Shown here piece by piece: positions 1 to 6,087 of a DNA stretch of 6,989 nt. The stretch lies in assembly GCA_005791325.1 (NCBI GenBank), contig SXXA01000031.1, positions 1-6,989 on the forward strand. Direction: 5' to 3'. Numbering within the stretch: position 1 is the stretch's first letter; the number at the start of each line of letters is the position of its first letter. Under the pieces are notes generated by a model. It searched no databases, was not told the origin of the DNA, and was given only the letters and a program-made list of their open reading frames with translations. The stretch is from Actinomycetota bacterium (GTDB lineage: Bacteria; Margulisbacteria; Marinamargulisbacteria; SXXA01). A program made the position numbers and the translations under genes.

Positions 1-99
1 GCCCCAAATATATTTGTTGAGGTTACATTCTGATCCAAATACATCCTTATTTTCAGGTAAGTTTAGTAATACATTATATGTAAATATAGTTGAACAGCC

Positions 100-951
100 C
101 TAAGTCCCTGTTTGTAATTTGAGACGTCGAATCCGTTCTTCTACAGGGGGATGGGTACTAAACCAAGAGATAATACCACCACCAGCTAATGGGGACATAA
201 TGTATAAATGTGCCATGCTGGTGCTTGAGGAGGCGGGTAAGCTATCCATTCGATTGTGGATTCGGGATAATGCCGATGCCAAGTCAAGAGGGTTTCCATG
301 AATTCGTCCCCCTTCTTCATCTGCAATAAATTCACGAGATCTTGAAATAGCCATTTGAATAACCATGGCTGCAATGGGGGCAATCAATAGTGTTAATAAT
401 TGACCCATGCCACTTCCACCTTCCGATTCTTGATCGGATCGACGCCCCCCAAAAATCATGGCCCATTGTGCCATATTGGCTAACATTGAAATGGCCCCAG
501 CTAAACACGCAGCAATGGTACTAATTAATGTATCATAGTGTTTAATGTGGGCTAATTCATGGGCTGCAACCCCCGACAATTCAGCCGGTGATAATAAGTT
601 TAAAATCCCCTGCGTAAAGGCAACGGCTGAATTGGATGGACTACGACCTGTCGCAAAGGCATTGGGGGTAAAATCCGGGATAATATATACCTTGGGTACG
701 GGCATCCCTGCTTGCTGAGCCAACTTGGATACCATGGCGACCAATTCTGGGTGGCTCTCGCTGGTTACCTGCTCTGCTCGGTGCATTTTGAGTACAATAC
801 GATCTGAAAACCAATACATGCCGATATTCATGACACAAGCCATTATCAAGGCCAACACCATGCCAGATGGTCCACCCAGCGCATTCCCGATTGTAACAAA
901 TAATCCGCTCATCAAACCCAATAACAAAACCGTTTTTAACGAACTGGTCAT
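100..951 (-). CDS. htpX: HtpX-like M48 membrane zinc metalloprotease
   Basis: Membrane-embedded zinc endoprotease of the M48B (HtpX) family, which degrades misfolded or damaged membrane proteins with its active site on the cytoplasmic side. The 283-residue product has two N-terminal membrane segments (about 7-25 and 29-48), the zinc/catalytic motif HELAH at 131-135 and the third zinc-ligand region SRSREFIADEEG with Glu207. Two more hydrophobic stretches (about 143-166 and 184-202) lie between them. The C-terminal THPPVEERIRRL (266-277) is typical of the family, and the length is normal. The frame stays open 12 codons further upstream, but I chose ATG 951 because GGAGG (959-963) sits 7 nt before it and the protein then begins with MTSSLKT. 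The gene follows trxB on the same strand after 85 nt, with its own CIRCE-overlapped promoter, which fits a heat-shock protease. The TAG stop is at 100-102. Confidence 0.95.
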   Translation of the reverse strand: MTSSLKTVLLLGLMSGLFVTIGNALGGPSGMVLALIMACVMNIGMYWFSDRIVLKMHRAEQVTSESHPELVAMVSKLAQQAGMPVPKVYIIPDFTPNAFATGRSPSNSAVAFTQGILNLLSPAELSGVAAHELAHIKHYDTLISTIAACLAGAISMLANMAQWAMIFGGRRSDQESEGGSGMGQLLTLLIAPIAAMVIQMAISRSREFIADEEGGRIHGNPLDLASALSRIHNRMDSLPASSSTSMAHLYIMSPLAGGGIISWFSTHPPVEERIRRLKLQTGT

Positions 952-958
952 GATGTTT

Positions 959-963
959 CCTCC
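959..963 (-). promoter_or_regulatory. Shine-Dalgarno site of htpX
   Basis: The coding strand reads TGGAGGAAACATC then ATG. The GGAGG core lies 7 nt before ATG 951. This fixes the start there rather than at the upstream in-frame ATG at 987, which would lie close behind the predicted transcription start at about 1004. Confidence 0.8.
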
Positions 964-999
964 AATGATGCTAATGTATCTAAGCAAACTGGGCGGATA

Positions 1000-1026
1000 T
1001 TAGCACATAAATTATTGGAGTGCTAA
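1000..1026 (-). promoter_or_regulatory. CIRCE element (HrcA operator) upstream of htpX
   Basis: Inverted repeat matching the CIRCE consensus TTAGCACTC-N9-GAGTGCTAA. On the htpX coding strand the first arm is TTAGCACTC (1026-1018, 9/9), the spacer is exactly 9 nt (1017-1009) and the second arm is ATGTGCTAA (1008-1000, 7/9). The arms form an uninterrupted 8-bp inverted repeat (999-1006 with 1020-1027). The site covers the -10 box and predicted transcription start of htpX, so bound HrcA repressor should block transcription until heat or unfolded protein releases it. CIRCE/HrcA is well established for groESL and dnaK operons. Control of htpX here is inferred from position. The hrcA gene is not in the window. 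Confidence 0.88.
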
Positions 1027-1040
1027 TCCTGTTTTGTTAA
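1011..1040 (-). promoter_or_regulatory. Predicted sigma70-type promoter of htpX
   Basis: On the minus strand TTAACA (1040-1035, 5/6 to TTGACA) and AATAAT (1016-1011, 5/6 to TATAAT) are separated by 18 nt. The -35 box overlaps the trxB stop codon. The spacer and -10 box carry the CIRCE element, giving a start near 1004 and a leader of about 50 nt before the GGAGG-led ATG. The fit of promoter, operator and ribosome site supports it, but no transcript evidence is available. Confidence 0.6.
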
Positions 1041-1966
1041 TGAGATAAATAGGCGTCTGCATCCAAAGCGGCCATGCATCCTGAACCTGCAGCGGTAATG
1101 GCTTGACGGTAATGCCGATCCTGAACATCGCCACAGGCAAATACCCCTGGTACACTGGTACGTGTACTGCCAGCTTCGGTTAAAATATAGCCTGATTCAT
1201 CCAGCGGTAACTGATTGTTTAAAAAATCGGTGTTAGGAACATGACCAATGGCATAAAATAACCCAGAGACCGGAATGGTTTTTTGACCATTTGGTTGTTG
1301 GAGTGTGACGGATTGTAACAATGAGTCGCCATTGGCTGCGATGACGTCTGATTCCCATTCAATGGTGATATTGGGATTTTGTAACACCCGATCTTGCATG
1401 ACTTTTGAGGCCCTTAATTGATTTTTTCTGACGACCATGGTTACAGATGACGCGTATTTCATTAAAAATGAGGCTTCTTCACAGGCGCTATCCCCTCCCC
1501 CTATCACCACCAATGGCTTTCCTCTAAACATGGGTAGTGCCCCATCACATACAGCACAAGCGGATATGCCTTTTTGCCAGAAGGTTGTTTCGCCTTGTAT
1601 CCCCAATCGCTTGGCGGTGGCACCTGTGGCAATAATCACCGATTGGGTAGAGAGGGTTCGGTAAGGGGTGGTGACCACAAACGGACGAACGGATAAATCA
1701 ATGAAGGTAACGGTTTCGGTGTAAATGGTGGTGCCACATCGTTCTGATTGTTCCCTCATGGCCATCATGAGCTCAGGCCCCCCAATACCATGCGGAAAAC
1801 CGGGAAAATTTTCAACATCCGTTGTGGTGGTTAATTGGCCACCAGCCGCTACCCCTCCTGCCATTTCCCCTTCAAATAGAATAGGGTTTCGTTGGGCACG
1901 AGCGGCATAAATACCGGCAGTATGTGCAGCGGGTCCTGATCCTATAATCACTATTTGTTCTGTCAT
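1037..1966 (-). CDS. trxB: Thioredoxin reductase (NADPH), TrxB
   Basis: Cytoplasmic FAD enzyme that transfers electrons from NADPH to thioredoxin. The 309-residue length is typical. The FAD-binding GSGPAA lies at 9-14 and the second FAD segment GVFACGDVQD at 274-283. The redox-active CAVCDG has Cys137 and Cys140. The NADPH fold carries GGGDSA at 157-161 and neighbouring residues, and VRKNQLR (179-185) takes the place of the usual HRRxxxR phosphate-binding motif, as in the yeast-like VRKDHLR form. All catalytic elements are present. ATG 1966 is preceded by GAAAGGA with 7 nt spacing. The gene starts 17-18 nt after the pbp1A stop, so the two are probably co-transcribed. It ends in TAA, which overlaps the predicted htpX -35 box. 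Related flavoproteins such as AhpF or ferredoxin/flavodoxin-dependent reductases are less likely given the intact CxxC and size. Confidence 0.95.
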   Translation of the reverse strand: MTEQIVIIGSGPAAHTAGIYAARAQRNPILFEGEMAGGVAAGGQLTTTTDVENFPGFPHGIGGPELMMAMREQSERCGTTIYTETVTFIDLSVRPFVVTTPYRTLSTQSVIIATGATAKRLGIQGETTFWQKGISACAVCDGALPMFRGKPLVVIGGGDSACEEASFLMKYASSVTMVVRKNQLRASKVMQDRVLQNPNITIEWESDVIAANGDSLLQSVTLQQPNGQKTIPVSGLFYAIGHVPNTDFLNNQLPLDESGYILTEAGSTRTSVPGVFACGDVQDRHYRQAITAAGSGCMAALDADAYLSH

Positions 1967-1984
1967 GGCATGGTCCTTTCGTTA

Positions 1985-4021
1985 TTACAAAGTCGAGTAG
2001 TCGATACCTGTTTCAGATTTCGTGTTCTCTGATACAGGGGCTGATTGGGGTAACTCAGCGTTCACCGATCCAGTGGGTTCGTCGGCCCCACGTTCGGGAA
2101 TTTGCCCCATTCGTTCAAACTCTGTGGCTGGAACGTCTTTGAGGGCTTCTTTCATAAAGGCTCGCCACATTAGGGCTGGAATGCCGCCTCCGGTTACTTT
2201 ATTCATGGGTTTATTGTCATCATTTCCGACCCAAGTGGCGGTTACCAGCTGGGGCGTAAACCCAATAAACCATGCATCTTTGTAATCGGACGTGGTTCCG
2301 GTTTTACCGGCAACAGGGCGCGGTAAGTTTGCATTTTGACCCGTTCCATACCTAACCGCACCTTTTAACATATCAACCATGGTTGAGGCAATCATGGGGT
2401 CCAATACCCGTTTGGGTTGGGGTTGGTGTTTAAACAATACGGCCCCTTCACGATCTTCGATTTTAATAACCGCTGTTGGGTCGTTGCGTAAACCACGATT
2501 GGCAATGACGCTATACGCGGTTACCAGCTCCATCATGGTGACTTCGTTGGCCCCCAATGGTAACGATAAAACGGGCTGTAGTTTGGACTGAATGCCCATC
2601 GCTTTGGCCAATCGCATCACCGTTTCTGGCCCCACCAAATTATTTAATTTGACAGCCACCGTGTTAATGGAATTTTCTAATGCTTTTCGTAAGGTAATAT
2701 TGCCTAGGTATGTTTTGGTGTAATTGGTAGGGGAATAGGGGCCTTGGACGGTACTGAATGTAATGGGGGAATCTTGAACAACGGAGGCCGGTGTGAATCC
2801 CCGTTCTAATGCTGCAATATATACAAAGGGTTTGAAGGTAGACCCTGGCTGTCGTAATGCTTGAGTAGCCCGATTAAATTGGGATTCTCGATATGAGGCA
2901 CCACCTTGTAAGGCTTTGATATAACCGGTACTGGGGTCCACTGCCATCAGAGCCCCCTGATCAAACTGATACCGTTCTTCTTGTCTACCATTAACCACTT
3001 GTTCGCTACGCCCCTTTGCCACATATTCCTTTACAACGGCTTCAGCGACCATTTGTAATTCGTAGTCGAGGGTGGTGTATACTTGTAAGCCAGATGTTAA
3101 CGTAGATTCATACCCATATGTCGAGAAAAGATTATTCACAACATAAGATGTGAAAAAGGGCGCTTTGTATCGATAGGTGCGGGGCTGTGCCAATTGTAAA
3201 TCGGTTAAAAACGCTTCATTGGCTTGATCTTGGGTAATCACATTTAATTTGGCCATGCGGTTTAACACGGTTCGTTGGCGTTGTTTGGCCAGTGAATAAT
3301 TTCGGAATGGACTATAGAGTTCGGGCCCTTTTAACAAGCCAATGATCATGGCTGATTCCGGTAAGTTGAGGTCTTTGGCGTGCTTGCCAAAATACATTTG
3401 AGCCGCAGATTCAATACCATATGCATTGTGTCCCCAATAGACTTGGTTTAAATACATTTCTAAAATTTCGTTTTTAGTGTATCGACGTTCAATTTGAATG
3501 GATAAAATGATCTCTGCAATTTTTCGAGATAATTTTTTGCGTTTGGTTAAAAACAAATTACGAGCCAACTGCTGGGTTAGGGTAGAGGCTCCCTCAGAGA
3601 AGCCCATCGATAGAATATTTTTAAATGCGGCACGCGCCATTCCTTTAAAATTGACCCCGTGGTGCAAATAAAATTCAGTGTCCTCGGTGGCCAATACGGA
3701 TTGAATAATGAGGGGTGAAATATCACCCAATGGAATCACTTCACGATTTTCTTCTTGATGCAATTCGGCCAATACAATATTGGAGGCCGAATATACTTTG
3801 GTGGTTTCAGCTGGAATATAAGTGCTAATGCGGTCTACATTGGGCAAATTACTCGCGATCACAATGGTGGCTACGACCAATGCAATTAGTCCAAGCCCCC
3901 CTCCCATTCCCAGCACCACCACGCCTTGGCGGATTAGGGGATGACGACGTGAGAGGTGAACCCTCTGGTTGGGGCGAGACCCTTGTAATCTTCCGATATG
4001 ATGTTTTGATCTAAATATCAA
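1985..4021 (-). CDS. mrcA: Class A penicillin-binding protein (PBP1A type), bifunctional glycosyltransferase/transpeptidase
   Basis: Membrane-anchored enzyme that polymerises lipid II and cross-links peptidoglycan. The 678-residue product has a basic cytoplasmic N-terminus and one membrane anchor (about 33-58). The GT51 domain shows TEDTEF with catalytic Glu113, GASTLTQQLARN (144-155), the second Glu170 region and RRYTKNEILEMYLNQVYWG (179-197). The transpeptidase domain has SxxK at STFK (Ser394), SIN at 451-453 and KTGTT at 573-577, all intact. It is shorter than E. coli PBP1A (about 850), consistent with lack of the extra inter-domain region, and ends in a Pro/Glu/Ser-rich tail (about 640-678). 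The start is TTG, supported by GAGGAG 8 nt upstream. The first in-frame ATG, at codon 39, would fall inside the anchor. NQVYWGHNAYG and SPFRNY-AKQRQ recall cyanobacterial PBP1A (from memory, not searched). It is first gene of the minus-strand unit. Confidence 0.95.
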   Translation of the reverse strand: MIFRSKHHIGRLQGSRPNQRVHLSRRHPLIRQGVVVLGMGGGLGLIALVVATIVIASNLPNVDRISTYIPAETTKVYSASNIVLAELHQEENREVIPLGDISPLIIQSVLATEDTEFYLHHGVNFKGMARAAFKNILSMGFSEGASTLTQQLARNLFLTKRKKLSRKIAEIILSIQIERRYTKNEILEMYLNQVYWGHNAYGIESAAQMYFGKHAKDLNLPESAMIIGLLKGPELYSPFRNYSLAKQRQRTVLNRMAKLNVITQDQANEAFLTDLQLAQPRTYRYKAPFFTSYVVNNLFSTYGYESTLTSGLQVYTTLDYELQMVAEAVVKEYVAKGRSEQVVNGRQEERYQFDQGALMAVDPSTGYIKALQGGASYRESQFNRATQALRQPGSTFKPFVYIAALERGFTPASVVQDSPITFSTVQGPYSPTNYTKTYLGNITLRKALENSINTVAVKLNNLVGPETVMRLAKAMGIQSKLQPVLSLPLGANEVTMMELVTAYSVIANRGLRNDPTAVIKIEDREGAVLFKHQPQPKRVLDPMIASTMVDMLKGAVRYGTGQNANLPRPVAGKTGTTSDYKDAWFIGFTPQLVTATWVGNDDNKPMNKVTGGGIPALMWRAFMKEALKDVPATEFERMGQIPERGADEPTGSVNAELPQSAPVSENTKSETGIDYSTL

Positions 4022-4029
4022 ACTGGGTG

Positions 4030-4035
4030 CTCCTC
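4030..4035 (-). promoter_or_regulatory. Strong Shine-Dalgarno site fixing the TTG start of pbp1A
   Basis: The coding strand reads GAGGAG, then CACCCAGT (8 nt), then TTG ATA TTT AGA. No ATG or GTG lies nearby in frame, so this site decides the non-ATG start at 4021. Confidence 0.75.
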
Positions 4036-4097
4036 AAAAAAGGGGCGATTGTCGATTGTATGACCATCCAAAGCCCACCATTTACATTGTCTTTTGC

Positions 4098-4106
4098 ATC
4101 ATAACA
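4098..4106 (-). promoter_or_regulatory. Candidate extended -10 promoter for pbp1A-trxB
   Basis: The minus strand reads TGTTATGAT, an extended -10 (TGn followed by TATGAT, 5/6 to TATAAT). It would give a start near 4091 and a leader of about 70 nt before the TTG. I see no good -35 box at 16-18 nt, so this rests on the extended -10 alone. Confidence 0.3.
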
Positions 4107-4506
4107 TGGATGGGGCGTTCACGATAGGGTATCGGACGCCTCATTTTATTGAACCATAGGGTCATTTATAGGATGTCTATTGACCGGTGTTGCCAATAAC
4201 CATTACACTTTTAGACCGATTAACTGTGTAAATTATCAATTATATCCAAGGTTTAATGGTTGATCACAGTTCATTTAAAATAGCCATTAAAAATTTTGTT
4301 ATTCATTGGTTTTCGTTTATGTAGGGTTAGATAAAACTTGAATGGGGTGTGGCGTGATTAACTGGCCGGTTCTTCCACAGCCTTTTATTATCACTTGTAT
4401 TTAGAAAAAAAGGGGGTTACATTAACGATCATAATAGGAATAAGAGTCTGAAAGAATAGTTGGCTTTCAACACTAAATTTTAGTTAATAAATCGAAGGAG
4501 TAAACA

Positions 4507-4641
4507 ATGAAACGAACTTTTCAGCCAAACCAGCGTAAACGTAAAAAAACACACGGTTTTCGTATTCGAATGAGAACCAATGGGGGGCAGCGGGTGTTGA
4601 ATTCCCGACGAAGAAAAGGTCGCCATAAAATCGCTGTTTAG
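4507..4641 (+). CDS. rpmH: 50S ribosomal protein L34
   Basis: Small, highly basic 44-residue protein of the large ribosomal subunit. It begins MKRTFQPNQRKRKKTHGFR and continues with RMRTNGGQRVLNSRRRKGR, the standard L34 sequence over its full length. It was found by reading the sequence, because it is too short for usual ORF cut-offs. ATG 4507 has GAAGGAG 6 nt upstream and the stop is TAG. It opens the plus-strand cluster and lies 2 nt before rnpA, the usual bacterial order, so ribosomal protein and RNase P protein are made from one message. The promoter must lie in the preceding gap but could not be fixed. Confidence 0.97.
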   Translation: MKRTFQPNQRKRKKTHGFRIRMRTNGGQRVLNSRRRKGRHKIAV

Positions 4642-4643
4642 AG

Positions 4644-5117
4644 ATGAGTGTGTGCGATATGACCGATATTGATAATGGCCTGCCCAAGGCCACCCGTATT
4701 ACCCAAAAAAATCACTTTGATTATTTATTTTCGTCAGGTAAGCGAGTCGAGAATCCGATTGTTCGGATTCAGTACGCAGCACCATATTTATCCACACCCA
4801 TGGTTGCGTTTGTAGCGACCAAGCGACAAGGAAATGCCCCTCAGCGTAATTTGTCTAAGCGCTTGTTGAGGGAATTGTATCGGTTGCACGATCAAAAGCC
4901 CTTGGTTGATATGGTTTTAATTGCCAAGCCAGCCCTTCTTAAATGTTCATTTTCTAAATTAAAAACGGATTTTGCATCTTTAATTCAGTTGATTTCGCAA
5001 GAAGCCCCCAATGCAATGAGTCCAAATGCAATGGCCGAGGGGGGGGAACAAGTATCTTCTCACAAGCTTGATATTCCGCCTGATGACGAAATTTCAGTGG
5101 ATTCTGATGGTGATTAA
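4644..5117 (+). CDS. rnpA: Ribonuclease P protein component with extended acidic tail
   Basis: Protein subunit of RNase P; it binds the catalytic RNA and helps it remove 5' leaders from precursor tRNAs. Family features are GLPKATRITQKNHFDYLFSSG near residues 12-32, the basic signature RNLSKRLLRE (68-77) and the following DMVLIAKPALLKCSFSKL (89-106). Family members usually have about 110-125 residues; this one has 157. The excess is a short N-terminal piece (1-12) and a tail from about 120 that is acidic at its end (PPDDEISVDSDGD). ATG 4644 is 2 nt after rpmH without a clear ribosome site, suggesting translational coupling. ATG 4659 (residue 6) is an alternative start. The tail contains a small repeat and a run of eight Gs (5039-5046), so a frame error or real slippage there would change only the tail. 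Confidence 0.9.
   Translation: MSVCDMTDIDNGLPKATRITQKNHFDYLFSSGKRVENPIVRIQYAAPYLSTPMVAFVATKRQGNAPQRNLSKRLLRELYRLHDQKPLVDMVLIAKPALLKCSFSKLKTDFASLIQLISQEAPNAMSPNAMAEGGEQVSSHKLDIPPDDEISVDSDGD
5007..5036 (+). repeat. Two-copy 15-bp tandem repeat in the rnpA tail
   Basis: Codons CCC AAT GCA ATG AGT are followed by CCA AAT GCA ATG GCC, encoding PNAMS-PNAMA. The first 12 bases of each copy match at 11 positions. It directly precedes the G8 run, which suggests local slippage made the extended tail. Confidence 0.6.
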
Positions 5118-5139
5118 TCGATTCCATCGGGGGTGCATT

Positions 5140-5337
5140 ATGATTTTGGTGGCAATGATTCGTTTTTATCAGATAATAATTGCCCCCTACACCAGACATC
5201 GGTGTCGCTTTTCCCCCACCTGTTCAGTGTATGCAATTCAGGTGTTACAGTCGGATGGGGTGTGGTTGGGTGGTATTAAAACCATGCGGCGGTTATTATC
5301 GTGTCATCCATTCCACCCGGGTGGCGTTAAGGTTTAA
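5140..5337 (+). CDS. yidD: Membrane protein insertion efficiency factor YidD
   Basis: Small membrane-associated protein thought to assist YidC-dependent insertion. The 65 residues contain the family signature: an amphipathic N-terminal helix (MILVAMIRFYQ), the CRFSPTCSVYA motif with Cys22 and Cys28, and RRLLSCHPFHPGG near the C-terminus with Cys54. The start at 5140 gives a protein beginning like other family members and has GGGGG (5129-5133) 6 nt upstream. The frame is open further upstream: ATG 5107, overlapping the end of rnpA, would add 11 residues (MVINRFHRGCI), and ATG 5026 would add 38. Neither extension resembles the family. The gene follows rnpA by 22 nt and precedes yidC by 15 nt, its usual place. 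Confidence 0.92.
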   Translation: MILVAMIRFYQIIIAPYTRHRCRFSPTCSVYAIQVLQSDGVWLGGIKTMRRLLSCHPFHPGGVKV

Positions 5338-5352
5338 TAAGGAGTTATTTGC

Positions 5353-6087
5353 ATGATACTTGAATTGATTCGGCACCCATTTGATACGTTGACCCATGGT
5401 ATTATGTTGCCTTTTTTGTCGCTTTGTTACACAACAATTTTCCCTAATTATGGGGTTGCCATTATTATATTAACTTTGGTGATTAAACTGTTATTTTTTC
5501 CGCTGACACAACGACAGTTTAAAGCCATGAAAATTACCCAGACATTGCAGCCCGAGATGAAGCGGTTGCAAGAACAATACAAAGATGACCCCAAACAATT
5601 ACAGCAAGAAATGATGGCTTTATGGAAAAAACACGGTGCCAATCCATTTAGTGGGTGTTTGCCTTTGTTGGTTCAATTGCCTTTCTTTTTTGCCATATAC
5701 AGTGCCATTGCTAGCCCCAAATTTAAAGAGATGATTAGTATGCCGGGCGTATACCCCGGCTTTGATCCCATTTGGTTGAAAAACCTAGCCCAACCAGATC
5801 CATTTTTTATTTTGCCAGCCCTGATTGTGTTGTTAACTTGGTTGTCTCAACGGCAAATGCCTGTCGACCCCAATCAAAAATTATTGATGGCTATTTTGCC
5901 CCTTATGATGGGGGTTATTTCATTTAATTTGCCGGCAGGCGTCCTTATTTATTGGGTGACGCAACAAGGAATTTCGACGCTTCAACAGTGGTGGATGTTA
6001 AAAAATACGGGCATTCCAGGTGGTGAATTGGTTGGTCAAGAGGTCGTGATACCTGTTAAATCTAAAAAAAAGGGACGTGCATCATGA
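5353..6087 (+). CDS. yidC: YidC/Oxa1/Alb3-family membrane protein insertase (short form)
   Basis: Inner-membrane insertase that places proteins into the lipid bilayer, alone or with SecYEG. The 244-residue protein consists of the conserved core only. It has a membrane segment at about 33-52 (AIIILTLVIKLLFFPL), a cytoplasmic coiled-coil hairpin (about 56-96, with LQPEMKRLQEQYKDD), a segment at about 101-120 after NPFSGCLPLL, and three more segments around 150-165, 176-192 and 193-210. The basic tail ends KSKKKGRAS. It lacks the first helix and large periplasmic domain of proteobacterial YidC. The groove position that is Arg in E. coli and Bacillus appears as Lys45, as I recall for Alb3. ATG 5353 has AAGGAG (5339-5344) 8 nt upstream. 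It overlaps jag by 4 nt (ATGA). Confidence 0.95.
   Translation: MILELIRHPFDTLTHGIMLPFLSLCYTTIFPNYGVAIIILTLVIKLLFFPLTQRQFKAMKITQTLQPEMKRLQEQYKDDPKQLQQEMMALWKKHGANPFSGCLPLLVQLPFFFAIYSAIASPKFKEMISMPGVYPGFDPIWLKNLAQPDPFFILPALIVLLTWLSQRQMPVDPNQKLLMAILPLMMGVISFNLPAGVLIYWVTQQGISTLQQWWMLKNTGIPGGELVGQEVVIPVKSKKKGRAS

Larger units (their letters stand above)
4022..4506. other. Divergent intergenic region between pbp1A and rpmH
   Basis: No credible gene was found in this 485-nt stretch: only ORFs of under 20 codons without ribosome sites. The left end holds the pbp1A ribosome site and a candidate extended -10. The right end is AT-rich and ends in the rpmH ribosome site GAAGGAG (4494-4500). A weak 8-bp inverted repeat, AACCATTA at 4198-4205 and TAATGGTT at 4254-4261, has a 48-nt loop and may be chance. 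Promoter-like pieces for rpmH exist (CATAAT at 4430-4435, TTGACC at 4180-4185), but none pairs with a good partner at proper spacing. No DnaA-box cluster marks an origin, although rpmH often lies near one. Confidence 0.6.

Noticed and set aside
70..82. Small AT-only palindrome TACAT-TAT-ATGTA after the htpX stop
   Set aside because: The stem is only 5 bp, without G-C strength and without a following T run, so it is not a convincing terminator.
1..103. Possible partial gene at the left edge: a plus-strand frame (2-103) open for 33 codons and ending in TAA, and a minus-strand ATG at 44 or TTG at 38 opening to the edge after AAGG
   Set aside because: The open stretches are short enough to be chance. 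The two readings compete, neither product was recognised, and AAGG directly abuts the minus-strand ATG. The edge is too short to decide.
999..1027. The trxB-htpX inverted repeat as a transcription terminator of trxB
   Set aside because: The 8-bp arms with a 13-nt loop are not GC-rich, and on the minus strand they are followed by TATCCGCCC rather than a T run. The match to CIRCE explains the repeat better.
3821..3829. AGTGCTAAT, a half-site like one CIRCE arm, inside pbp1A
   Set aside because: There is no partner arm at 9-nt spacing and it lies within conserved coding sequence, so it is a chance match.
4198..4261. 8-bp inverted repeat AACCATTA/TAATGGTT between pbp1A and rpmH as a structured RNA or operator
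   Set aside because: The 48-nt loop and AT-rich arms make chance likely. No known motif fits.
4460..4490. Possible rpmH promoter TTGGCT with TAATAA
   Set aside because: The spacing is 19 nt, both boxes are weak, and the transcription start would fall on the ribosome site.
4022..4506. Chromosomal origin (oriC) in the rpmH upstream gap
   Set aside because: No DnaA box with at most one mismatch was found in the gap and dnaA is not adjacent. The only perfect box is a single one inside rnpA.
5026..5139. Extended YidD starting at ATG 5026 or 5107
   Set aside because: The added residues overlap rnpA and do not resemble the family. The start at 5140 gives the normal YidD N-terminus and has a G-rich ribosome site.
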